Shown here piece by piece: positions 23,337 to 30,217 of a DNA stretch of 41,533 nt (its first letter is position 1; every line of letters begins with the position of its first letter). The notes below the pieces were generated by a model, which worked only from the letters and a program-made list of their open reading frames with translations, had not been told where the DNA came from and ran no database searches. Source of the stretch: a virus; IMG/VR virus record IMGVR_UViG_3300043444_000386, positions 1-41,533 of that record; one strand, written 5' to 3'. A program made the position numbers and the translations under genes.

Positions 23337-23636
23337 CTAGAATTGGTCGGAATTGAGGAAAGAGATGGTTTTCTGAGGAATGTAAACCTCAAGCTCGGGA
23401 CGCGGAGGCGTATCCTCCCCGAAGGGCAGGCGTTTGCCTACGCAAACCCTCAATCCATCGTCAAAGCTAGTCGGGCCGTTCAGCATGTCGTTAAATGGAA
23501 AGCCTGACTCCCTCCACTTGAATCCCTTCGGAAAGGGGCGCGCGGCTACAAGGCCGAATTGTCCGTTGTGAATTGCTCGCTTTAGCAGCGCGTTAAGCTG
23601 TTCAATTTCCGTTTCGTTTAATGGTTTCTTTTTCAT
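23337..23636 (-). CDS. Small hypothetical protein
   Basis: The start chosen is ATG 23636 (MKKKPLNETEIEQLNALLKR, 99 residues); a longer frame from 23687 is unlikely. It overlaps the end of the previous gene by 35 bases. An N-terminal helix precedes beta strands (FGLVAARPFPKGFKW, ELEVYIPQKTISFL). No family recognised. Confidence 0.6.
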   Translation of the reverse strand: MKKKPLNETEIEQLNALLKRAIHNGQFGLVAARPFPKGFKWRESGFPFNDMLNGPTSFDDGLRVCVGKRLPFGEDTPPRPELEVYIPQKTISFLNSDQF

Positions 23637-23739
23637 GGGTAATTTGGGTCCGAAGGATGGTTTCAAGCGCCAGGGCCAAGCCGACAAAGCCCGCCTCCCG
23701 TGCGCGCTGTATGGCTAGCATCAAATCAAGGTTTGTCAT
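23602..23739 (-). CDS. Very small helical protein
   Basis: From ATG 23739 this encodes 45 residues: MTNLDLMLAIQRAREAGFVG, a helical middle, and a Lys/Glu-rich end. The longer open frame up to 23937 lies antisense-like over its neighbour and is not credible. Function unknown. Confidence 0.5.
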   Translation of the reverse strand: MTNLDLMLAIQRAREAGFVGLALALETILRTQITHEKETIKRNGN

Positions 23740-23764
23740 GGGCTGGAATGGTTGTTTCGTGGTT

Positions 23765-23977
23765 TTATTGATAGACACCGACAAACCAAACAAAGCGGCC
23801 ATCGTCTCGTGCCAGCTTGCGAATAACCGACTTGGCCTCCGCCTCCGTATCGGCGTATTCAAAAACCTCCACGTTGCGCGGGTTATCCCTCCACTGTCTG
23901 CAAACAGCATATCCAAGCACCCGCTTGGCCGGGTCATGCGATTGAGCCCCTGTTATTTTTATGGCGTTCATTTTCAC
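23765..23977 (-). CDS. Small hypothetical protein
   Basis: This 70-residue protein starts MKMNAIKITGAQSHDPAKRV and ends in GRFVWFVGVYQ. The alternation of strands with one helix (EAEAKSVIRKLARDD) suggests a compact alpha/beta fold. It directly follows the next gene upstream with no spacer. Confidence 0.6.
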   Translation of the reverse strand: MKMNAIKITGAQSHDPAKRVLGYAVCRQWRDNPRNVEVFEYADTEAEAKSVIRKLARDDGRFVWFVGVYQ

Positions 23978-24169
23978 TTAAAATCTATTATACCAACCCT
24001 TTCCGAAGGGGTGAGCCTCAACTTGCTTTCTGGCGTGATAACTGAATCGTTTCAGGCTGTATTCCGCACCGTCCCGCTTGTCTGGCGACTGGTGCTTGGA
24101 TAACTCCAGAAATGCCTCGCGGTGACGGTTGGCCCAAAAACGGTGCCACAAAAAATGGATCTTTCTCAT
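23978..24169 (-). CDS. Small basic hypothetical protein
   Basis: This 63-residue, His/Arg/aromatic-rich protein starts MRKIHFLWHRFWANRHREAF. Its stop abuts the next start. Possible nucleic-acid contact is suggested only by charge. Confidence 0.5.
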   Translation of the reverse strand: MRKIHFLWHRFWANRHREAFLELSKHQSPDKRDGAEYSLKRFSYHARKQVEAHPFGKGWYNRF

Positions 24170-24225
24170 AAGGTTTCACCTGCCCTGCCGCTAGTAGTTC
24201 AAATCGGGTTGGTTATTTCATGCGT

Positions 24226-24642
24226 TCAAGGTTTGACCCCGTAAACGCGCAACTCGCGCGCAAGGGCGCGCGTAACGCGGCGGGCGGACGCGGTGGAAAT
24301 GTTTTCGGGAATGTGGAGCGAAAGGCTCGTGTTCTCGCCTGTCTCGCGCCAAACCGAGTCGGGCGGATAGGCCGTCACCCACCGAGCAACCTCGCACGGG
24401 GAACTGTCCGCTTCAAAGCGGTCCCCGTGTCCGCGCAGGATTTCCACCGCTTCCCGCAGTGTGAAGAGCGCCGGAGGTTGGCCCGCTTCATTTTCGGCGG
24501 GAATTTCCCCGCTTGGGTTGGTGATAAAACCACAGCGGGCACTATCGCCATTCACTGCGCTTTCTTCCGTCAGCGTGTCAAACGTGATGCGGAAACGTTG
24601 GGTTTGTCGGTTTTGAGTTGTCATAGGTTCAAGGTTGGTCAT
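24226..24642 (-). CDS. Hypothetical protein
   Basis: This 138-residue protein overlaps the preceding gene by ATGA (24639-24642). A second Met (residue 7) is an alternative start. It has an N-terminal beta part (RFRITFDTLTEESAV) and helices (LFTLREAVEILRGHGD). No motif that I recognise. Confidence 0.6.
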   Translation of the reverse strand: MTNLEPMTTQNRQTQRFRITFDTLTEESAVNGDSARCGFITNPSGEIPAENEAGQPPALFTLREAVEILRGHGDRFEADSSPCEVARWVTAYPPDSVWRETGENTSLSLHIPENISTASARRVTRALARELRVYGVKP

Positions 24643-24839
24643 ACCATTTCCACCCTAGCGCGAAGTTTGCCGTCCCACTTCGTGAAGTGGTTTCCGTCCC
24701 ACGTATCAGCAGGCGCACCGAAGGTCCGCACGACAGCGTCCTCCATGCTTGTCGCCTCAACTGGCAAGCTACGGCCATCCTTTGCGAAATGCCGAAAGTT
24801 CCCGTTCAGGTATTCAATGACGTATTTGTTTTTCTTCAT
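24639..24839 (-). CDS. Small hypothetical protein
   Basis: This 66-residue protein (MKKNKYVIEYLNGNFRHFAK, then TSMEDAVVRTFGAP) has a strand-turn-strand start and one helix. Its stop overlaps the next start by ATGA, consistent with co-translation. Function unknown. Confidence 0.6.
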   Translation of the reverse strand: MKKNKYVIEYLNGNFRHFAKDGRSLPVEATSMEDAVVRTFGAPADTWDGNHFTKWDGKLRARVEMV

Positions 24840-24922
24840 AGGTTCAAGGGTTCAAGCCTGCCCTCCCGCTTTGCTCAAACGGAAGGGCAGGGTGAAGCCT
24901 CAGCTTCGAGCTGGGCACACAC

Positions 24923-25276
24923 TCAGAAAGCCGAAACAATCACTCCACCCTCAAATTCAATGCACGTTCCCTGATTGCTGATGAACTCACGAATCCGCTC
25001 CTCCCGCTCATCCTCCGGCATTTCATCGTCCATCCGGCATTCCTCGTTCGCATTTTCAGCCGAACCGAAATAGTCCTCGGCCCACGCCTCCAGAGACTCC
25101 CACTCGCCCCAGTCGCACCGGATGGCCACGGCATCAAACTCCATTTCTGTGCCGCTCTCCTCCTCAATCTCCTCCAGATATTCCACAAGGGCCTTGGCGC
25201 CCGCGTAGCTGAATCCATTCTCGCCCTTGTTATACAGCAAGTCTGCCGCGTGTGATGTGCTGAGTGTTAGTTTCAT
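24923..25276 (-). CDS. Acidic hypothetical phage protein
   Basis: The chosen start is ATG 25276 (MKLTLSTSHAADLLYNKGEN, 117 residues); a longer frame from 25513 runs over the neighbouring gene. It has FSYAGAKALVEYLEEIEEES, then EFDAVAIRCDWGEWESLEAW and a very acidic helix. Acidic proteins of this layout occur in phage and plasmid accessory regions, some as DNA mimics, but that role is not shown here. It is the second early gene after the control region. Confidence 0.65.
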   Translation of the reverse strand: MKLTLSTSHAADLLYNKGENGFSYAGAKALVEYLEEIEEESGTEMEFDAVAIRCDWGEWESLEAWAEDYFGSAENANEECRMDDEMPEDEREERIREFISNQGTCIEFEGGVIVSAF

Positions 25277-25286
25277 GGTTGGGTGA

Positions 25287-25589
25287 TCAGTAGGTGAAAC
25301 CTTCAGCAAGTTGGTCCCGAACGTCCCGCGCCAGCTCGCGCGAGTTGCAACGGCGGGTAAGGGTAACGACCGCCCAGACGGGGAAACCATAGGCGCCACC
25401 CGTGAAACTGTTGTCTCCGGTCTGGTAGTTCCATTCGCCTTCCGCATTTGCCCCGATAGTGACACACATAGACGGTGTGTCGTCGTCGGAATCGTCGGAC
25501 GCACGATAGTCATCCCCGATAGTCTTCTTCAGCGCCACGAATAACGCGGCAAGTTCCACAATCGTCGGCAGCTTGTATTTCGTTTTCAT
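25287..25589 (-). CDS. First leftward early gene, hypothetical protein
   Basis: This 100-residue protein starts MKTKYKLPTIVELAALFVAL, preceded by AGAGAGGAAACAGAC, which contains a strong ribosome binding site. It is acidic in the middle (SDDSDDDTPSM) and ends with a helical basic part. As the first gene of the leftward block, it would be made earliest, a position often used for host take-over proteins. No function can be read from the sequence. Confidence 0.65.
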   Translation of the reverse strand: MKTKYKLPTIVELAALFVALKKTIGDDYRASDDSDDDTPSMCVTIGANAEGEWNYQTGDNSFTGGAYGFPVWAVVTLTRRCNSRELARDVRDQLAEGFTY

Positions 25590-25642
25590 TGTCTGTTTCC
25601 TCTCTGTTGTTTGTTGTGTGTTGTTCTCTCTAGCTCGCCATC

Positions 25643-25671
25643 ACTCTACTACATTCCCCTTTCATTGTCTA
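25643..25671 (-). promoter_or_regulatory. Candidate early leftward promoter
   Basis: On the minus strand TAGACA (25666-25671) is followed after 17 bases by TAGAGT (25643-25648), about 50 bases before the first early gene. The match to sigma-70 is 5/6 and 4/6. The position fits, but the match is moderate. Confidence 0.45.
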
Positions 25672-25952
25672 CCGGGGTAAATACCCTATTTTTCATTCCC
25701 CTACCTCTTTTTCCCTCCGCCCTGCCCGTTCCCCTGTCAATCGGGTTTATTGCCCATTCTCCACCATTCTCCCCAGTTTTCACGCACACAGCACACACAG
25801 CCTCCGCTCCTTCCTCCGCCTCGCTTCGCTTTCTCCGCTTGGCTGGGGATTCCACGATTTCAGCCGAGGGTTGATGGTGAACGCATCAGGATATTGAGAT
25901 GCGTTGATGTAAGAAAAGAGGGTGCGTTTTTCTTACAGGGAGCTGTGGGGAG

Positions 25953-25999
25953 CACGTGTGAGCACGTGGTTCGCTCGCGTTGCTCGCTCACCGCACGTG
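25953..25999. promoter_or_regulatory. Three helically phased CACGTG palindromes
   Basis: CACGTG occurs at 25953-25958, 25963-25968 and 25994-25999; the starts are 10 and 31 bases apart, close to one and three helical turns. The group is flanked by ACAG-GGAG-CTGT (about 25936-25947) and CTACAG-CTGTAG (about 26001-26020) palindromes. This suggests operator or origin binding sites on one face of the helix. Confidence 0.5.
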
Positions 26000-26110
26000 A
26001 CTACAGGTGAGGAGCTGTAGTAGATCGGGCCGTCGGTGTTAACAGTGTCTACGCCGTCTCACGGCTAGTGCCGTTCGTTACGGCCCATGCGCCGCAGCTA
26101 CGCCGAAATG

Positions 26111-26170
26111 CCACTATGCCTCGCGTAGTTGCTCGGCAAGACGGACGGCAGCGCAAAAAGTTACGCCCTC
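26111..26170 (+). repeat. Dispersed repeat, copy A
   Basis: This 60-base non-coding stretch aligns without gaps to 37821-37880 with 45 identities (75%). The best-kept core is GCTCGGC-x-AGACGGACG. It lies in the divergent control region. Confidence 0.6.
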
Positions 26171-26523
26171 CCCGAAATTATTTTCATCCCACCATTCCAC
26201 CTAGGGGGGAGGGGGTTAGCTCGAGCTGCTGGCTTGCTTGTGTTAGTAGTCAACTGCCCCAGAAAAAATTATCTGTAAAAGGGGCCACTGCTGTGTAGGG
26301 AAGGCTTACCGGCTTCCGCCTCGCCTTGCCGATGTCGGCAGCAGGCTGCCGTCTCGTGCAACCGTATTGTAATTGAAAATAGCCCTTCGGGTAAGTTGGC
26401 AAGCCTTTTCTTTGATGTTTTTGAAGAAAGTTTGTAAGAGAGGGGTGGGTAGGGTTTTAAAATTGTGGATAAAAGGGGGCTTGACGGGTTGGGGGTGGTT
26501 TGTTTGGGTTTTCTTAGAAGCTC

Positions 26524-27150
26524 ATGGAACCTACGACGAACGACAACGGCAACAACGCCCTTGGGGCGGCGGCAGAGGCGGTTTCCGTGAAGAATACAGG
26601 GTTTGGAGGCCGGACGAGTGCGGTGATGGCGGAGAGCGTGATGAATGCGTTGGGGACGGGGGATGGGCGGTCTGTGGTGGAGGAGAAGAATCCGGCTAAG
26701 GCTGCGTTGGCTTTGGATTTGATGGCTGAGGGGAAGAGCTTGAGGTCGATTGGGAAGAAGACGGGGTTGGGGTTGCATGACTTGACGGCGTTGCGTAGTC
26801 GGCATGTGGGGGCTTTGGCGGAGAGGAAGCGGGAGATAGCGCAGGGGGCGTTGCAGGGGCTGGAGGCTAGCCGGATGTTGGCTATGGAGAAGATGCAGAT
26901 GATTGCGGATGATGAGGAGGAGTTGAAGAAGACGAATTTGCGGGACGTGATGGTGGCTTATGGCATTTTCAACGACAAGTTCCGGGATGCGACGGGGGAG
27001 AGCAACAAGATGACGCATGACGTGCGGGTGATAGGGACGACGTTGGAGGATGCGCACAAGTTCATTGAGGCGGCGAAGGAGAAGGCTAGGAAGCGAAAGG
27101 AGACGGCTGCGGTGGAGGTTGTGGTTGAGGAGGTGAAGGGAAATGGTTAA
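26524..27150 (+). CDS. Terminase small subunit (probable)
   Basis: This 208-residue protein has a helix-turn-helix-like segment at about residues 66-95 (LMAEGKSLRSIGKKTGLGLH), then a long helical region and a basic C-terminal end. Size, domain layout and position just before the large terminase gene fit the small subunit that recognises phage DNA for packaging. Sequence similarity is not strong enough to prove it. The gene is strikingly G-rich on the coding strand, with TTG used for most leucines, unlike the genes downstream. Confidence 0.6.
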   Translation: MEPTTNDNGNNALGAAAEAVSVKNTGFGGRTSAVMAESVMNALGTGDGRSVVEEKNPAKAALALDLMAEGKSLRSIGKKTGLGLHDLTALRSRHVGALAERKREIAQGALQGLEASRMLAMEKMQMIADDEEELKKTNLRDVMVAYGIFNDKFRDATGESNKMTHDVRVIGTTLEDAHKFIEAAKEKARKRKETAAVEVVVEEVKGNG

Positions 27151-27340
27151 GGAACGGCGCATTTCATGGACTTGCTCGTATGAGCAGGGGGAAGAGGCTG
27201 CCGAGTTGGCGGAGGGCTTTGCTGCGATGGAGTGGGAGACAGCGAACGGCAAGGAGGATGGATGGGAGCGGGTGAGGACAATTTGGAATGATCCGAGGTT
27301 GGGTTATGCCGGTTACATCCGGGGAAAGACGCTTAAATGA
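27143..27340 (+). CDS. Small hypothetical protein
   Basis: This 65-residue protein (MVKERRISWTCSYEQGEEAA) is Glu- and Trp-rich and overlaps both neighbours by a few bases (ATGGTTAA at its start, ATGA at its end). It sits between the terminase subunits. Function unknown. Confidence 0.55.
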   Translation: MVKERRISWTCSYEQGEEAAELAEGFAAMEWETANGKEDGWERVRTIWNDPRLGYAGYIRGKTLK

Positions 27341-27621
27341 AAAACGAAGTAGGTAAGTGGTATAAATACGAAGAGCTTGGCGACAAGGGCGATTTGTATG
27401 TGACACGGCACGCCGGGCTTATTTGTTTTGGCCTTTATTTGGGACGCGATCCCGGTGGTCGTGTTTGGTGGGGCGCAACGCCATACAGCCGCGATGCTGG
27501 GCTCCTTGTAGATGGGAGCCTTTGGTCGTCGGAACATGAAATGCTTTTTTTGAAGATCTGCGACAACTTGCCAATGAGCGAGGCTGATGCCCTTGGTGCC
27601 ATCAAAAAAGCACTTGTTTAA
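27337..27621 (+). CDS. Small hypothetical protein
   Basis: This 94-residue protein starts MKNEVGKWYKYEELGDKGDL in an ATGA overlap and ends in a TAATG overlap with the large terminase gene. It is beta-rich with many Trp/Tyr/Gly and a C-terminal helix. Unlike its upstream neighbours it uses ordinary codons, so it may be a separate insertion. Function unknown. Confidence 0.6.
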   Translation: MKNEVGKWYKYEELGDKGDLYVTRHAGLICFGLYLGRDPGGRVWWGATPYSRDAGLLVDGSLWSSEHEMLFLKICDNLPMSEADALGAIKKALV

Positions 27622-30215
27622 TGCTTACTTGGAAGAGACATGAGTTGTTGAAGCCTCCGACGGACGAGGAGGTGGCGTTGATGGAGCCGGAGGAGTTGCT
27701 GGCGGTCCACAAGGCTTACCACGAGTCGATAGAGAATGCGGAGCGTGACCCGTATCGGTTCGGGTTTGTCCTGGATCACTGGAAGCAGGGTGACTTCTGG
27801 TGGGCCAAGTATCGGACGCTGCTTCTTTTTGGGGCTAACCGCTGTCTTGCCGGCGAACAGGTTATCTACGACCCCGTAAAAGGAAAAGCCCTCCGAGTTG
27901 ACTCAATCACGGAGGGCTTTCATGTAACGGCCTACGATTTGGTTAACGATAGGTTTGTTACGGCAAAGGCTTTGCGGCCTTTTCAAAAACCAGCTCAGGA
28001 GTTGTTTGGTGTTTCTCTATCCAATGGAGAAACTCTATTTTGCTCGGCGGCGCATCTAGTCCTAACTCCTTCTGGATGGAAAGAAGTAGGTCAGCTAGCT
28101 GTTGGAGACTGCATTTGCGGGCAGCCTCAAAGCTCTTCAGAATCGCAGAAGCCCGTATGCGTGCCAAGCCAAGTGGCGTCCACTTCGGACATTGACCAAG
28201 AAGCGTTTCAGCCAAGTGCCTTGAGTTGGAGTCAAAAAGCTCAAGGTTCTCAATCCGATTGTCAGTCTTATCGTTGTTCTTGTGATGAACAACTTCGGTC
28301 GGCAGAAGATTCCTCCCGAGATGCTTCTCCATCACAAGGCGGTGCTCTTGGATGTATTTCTCCTTCCGGTAATACTTTCCATTTGCTTTCAGCCGGCGCG
28401 CCTCGTTCAGGCGAAGGCATTCGTGATGGTCTGGCGCCCAAACGTGAACGTAGCCATTTTTATCAAGGATTCGCCCGCCTTTCCATTGTGGGTGACCTTC
28501 TGCGGCGCGCGGCCCTCGGCGCTGGCACTTTATTCCGTGCTTTTTGCAAACCTTGGTCACGAGTTTACGGGTTATTCGCGGGTCCAGATTGGCAGAAAGA
28601 TGGCTGGCAATGCGATCTTGCGTCCATCCATCTGCAATCCACTTACGAATGTCCTCAACTGGATACTGAATCGAACTTGTTCTCATGCGGGGCTAATAAT
28701 ACCACACGAGTAAGCATTGTCAACATCTATTCGCTCCGCAACGATACCGTGTGGGATTTTGAGGTTCCCTATTTCCACAACTACGTATCCGCTGGAATCA
28801 TCTCACACAACTCGGGAAAGACGAGCTACGGCGCTCGGGCCGTGGTTAAAGCTGCCATTGAGAATGCCGGGAGCCTGATTTACTGCTTCAGCCAGACCGA
28901 GGAAACGTCTTTGCTTGTTCAGCAGCCAGCCATTTACCTAGCCCTTCCGGCTGAATTAAAGGTGAAACGGACGGAAAGCGTCACTCACATCAGCTACAGC
29001 AGCCAAAACGGCTTTACGGGGAATGCTTTGGTGCTTCCGAACGGCTCCCGAATCGTCTTCAAGTTCTACACGCAGTTCCAGCAGAACCAATCCATCCTTG
29101 AGGGCATGGAATTGGGCTGTCGTGACCCTCAGTTCATCAATATCGGGGCTTGGCTGGACGAGTATTTGCTGGGGATGGAGTTGGTTGACCGGCTTTATTT
29201 GCGTCTGGCTACCCGTAACGCCAAATTGCTCATCACCTTTACTCCGAAGGACGGCATTACGGAGACGGTTAAGTATTTCCTGAAGGGTTCAGAAACGGTG
29301 GAAAAGCGGGATGCGGAGTTGATGCGGGTTTTGCATGGCCGCAAGGACTGCGAAGTGCCCTACATCCAGAAGAACGAGGGCCGCAACACGGCTATCATCT
29401 ACTTTCACAGCAAGGACAACCCTTGGAGCGGCTATCAAACCATCGTAGAGACTTGTAAGAGCAAGGGAGATCCCGATTACACGCTGACGGCGGCTTACGG
29501 AGTGCCTACGGCCATGTTTGACACGCCGTTCCCCTGCTTTTCGACGGAAGTGAACGTGGTTAAGCCGTCGGACATGCCGACGAAAGGCATAACCCGTTAC
29601 ATGGTGCTTGATCCGGCGGGGCGGAAGAACTGGTTCATGGTTTGGATTGCGGTGGACGAGGACGGGACGTTCTGGGTTTACCGGGAATGGCCTGGCGTGG
29701 ATGTCGGGGAGTGGGCTGTGGAGAAAAACGGGCAAATGGTTGCCGGTTTGGGCTCCAAGGGGAAGGGATATGGCATCGGGGAGTATGTTTCCTTGATTCG
29801 GTCGCTGGAAAAGCTGCCCGGAGAGGTAATTCACGAGCGCATCATCGACCCACGGCTCGGGCAGACCAAGTATTTGAAGGAAAGCGGAGCCTCCTCCATC
29901 ATCGAAGACCTTGCCGATCAGGATATGGTTTTCATCCCTGCTCCGGCGCTGGACATCGAGGACGGTTTGCAGGCTTTGCAGACTAAGATGGCGTATGACC
30001 GCCGGAAGCGGCTCGATTCCATGAACCATCCGCACTTCTACATCAGCAACGAGTGCGAGAACACGATTGCGGCCTTGCAGCTCTACACGGGAGAGGGCGG
30101 ATATGAGGAGGCTTGGAAGGACCCCATCGACTGTCTGCGTTACGCTGCCATCACCGGCATTTACCACATCGGCGACAAGAAACCCCGTGTCATCACGGGC
30201 CAACGAGGATACTGA
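27621..30215 (+). CDS. terL: Terminase large subunit (packaging ATPase-nuclease) with intein
   Basis: The 864-residue precursor contains a 541-residue large terminase and a 323-residue intein. The intein sits inside Walker A: N-extein ends LLLFGANR (residue 74), C-extein starts SGKTSYGARA (398), together GANRSGKT. A likely Walker B is in INIGAWLDEYL. The nuclease domain begins at about residue 660 with MVLDPAGRKNWFMVW and has further Asp residues such as IIDPR and DCLRYAA. The protein pumps DNA into the procapsid through the portal. ATP hydrolysis, and so packaging, should need intein splicing first. Confidence 0.95.
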   Translation: MLTWKRHELLKPPTDEEVALMEPEELLAVHKAYHESIENAERDPYRFGFVLDHWKQGDFWWAKYRTLLLFGANRCLAGEQVIYDPVKGKALRVDSITEGFHVTAYDLVNDRFVTAKALRPFQKPAQELFGVSLSNGETLFCSAAHLVLTPSGWKEVGQLAVGDCICGQPQSSSESQKPVCVPSQVASTSDIDQEAFQPSALSWSQKAQGSQSDCQSYRCSCDEQLRSAEDSSRDASPSQGGALGCISPSGNTFHLLSAGAPRSGEGIRDGLAPKRERSHFYQGFARLSIVGDLLRRAALGAGTLFRAFCKPWSRVYGLFAGPDWQKDGWQCDLASIHLQSTYECPQLDTESNLFSCGANNTTRVSIVNIYSLRNDTVWDFEVPYFHNYVSAGIISHNSGKTSYGARAVVKAAIENAGSLIYCFSQTEETSLLVQQPAIYLALPAELKVKRTESVTHISYSSQNGFTGNALVLPNGSRIVFKFYTQFQQNQSILEGMELGCRDPQFINIGAWLDEYLLGMELVDRLYLRLATRNAKLLITFTPKDGITETVKYFLKGSETVEKRDAELMRVLHGRKDCEVPYIQKNEGRNTAIIYFHSKDNPWSGYQTIVETCKSKGDPDYTLTAAYGVPTAMFDTPFPCFSTEVNVVKPSDMPTKGITRYMVLDPAGRKNWFMVWIAVDEDGTFWVYREWPGVDVGEWAVEKNGQMVAGLGSKGKGYGIGEYVSLIRSLEKLPGEVIHERIIDPRLGQTKYLKESGASSIIEDLADQDMVFIPAPALDIEDGLQALQTKMAYDRRKRLDSMNHPHFYISNECENTIAALQLYTGEGGYEEAWKDPIDCLRYAAITGIYHIGDKKPRVITGQRGY
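27958..28686 (-). CDS. HNH homing endonuclease encoded antisense within the terminase intein
   Basis: The 242-residue product has an N-terminal helix-turn-helix (about 8-50, VEDIRKWIADGWTQDRIASH), a linker with GYVHVWAPDHHE, then YIQEHRLVMEKHLGR (111-125) and the HNH core with H134-H135 in VVHHKNN, N143 in DNRIENLEL and H157 in SNSRH. Residues up to about 190 match the usual size of such enzymes; the last 50 overlap, antisense, the splicing-domain coding and may be run-on. It should cut intein-less terminase genes and spread the intein. A promoter lies directly upstream. Its codon third base faces position 2 of the intein codons, so each frame constrains the other. Confidence 0.9.
   Translation of the reverse strand: MRTSSIQYPVEDIRKWIADGWTQDRIASHLSANLDPRITRKLVTKVCKKHGIKCQRRGPRAAEGHPQWKGGRILDKNGYVHVWAPDHHECLRLNEARRLKANGKYYRKEKYIQEHRLVMEKHLGRNLLPTEVVHHKNNDKTDNRIENLELFDSNSRHLAETLLGQCPKWTPLGLARIRASAILKSFEAARKCSLQQLADLLLSIQKELGLDAPPSKIEFLHWIEKHQTTPELVFEKAAKPLP
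28696..28723 (-). promoter_or_regulatory. Near-consensus promoter of the antisense HNH gene
   Basis: On the minus strand TTGACA (28718-28723, full consensus) is followed after 16 bases by TATTAT (28696-28701, 5/6), with TGG just before it as an extended -10. Only nine bases separate TATTAT from the ATG at 28686, so transcription would begin within about three bases of the start codon, giving a leaderless message. There is no ribosome binding site. The promoter lies within intein-coding DNA. Confidence 0.7.
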
Positions 30216-30217
30216 AC

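Larger units (their letters stand above)
25590..26523. promoter_or_regulatory. Divergent control region between early and late blocks
   Basis: This stretch of about 930 bases lies between the two divergent gene blocks and has no convincing gene. It contains a candidate leftward promoter, three phased CACGTG palindromes, tandem GCCGT/ACGGC hairpins at 26053-26065 and 26070-26084, ACAG/CTGT palindromes on both sides of the CACGTG group, one copy of a dispersed repeat, and an AT-rich hairpin GCCCC/GGGGC near 26266-26286. It is the best candidate for promoters, operators and possibly the replication origin. Confidence 0.6.
27843..28811 (+). other. Intein in terminase Walker A carrying an antisense HNH gene
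   Basis: The intein begins with C75 (CLAGEQVIYD) and ends with FHNYVSAGIISHN, the final H396-N397 followed by S398. Block B is recognisable as GETLFCSAAH (136-145), with Ser where Thr is usual before the conserved His. Residues 75-166 and 361-397 form the splicing domain. The intervening 190 residues are Ser/Gln/Cys-rich and resemble no endonuclease in this frame, because the DNA there encodes an HNH protein on the other strand. The frame is nevertheless open without interruption. Confidence 0.92.

Noticed and set aside
26269-27252. Minus-strand frame of 327 codons opposite the small terminase
   Set aside because: The Leu/His/Arg/Pro-rich low-complexity product is an artefact of the G-rich coding strand.
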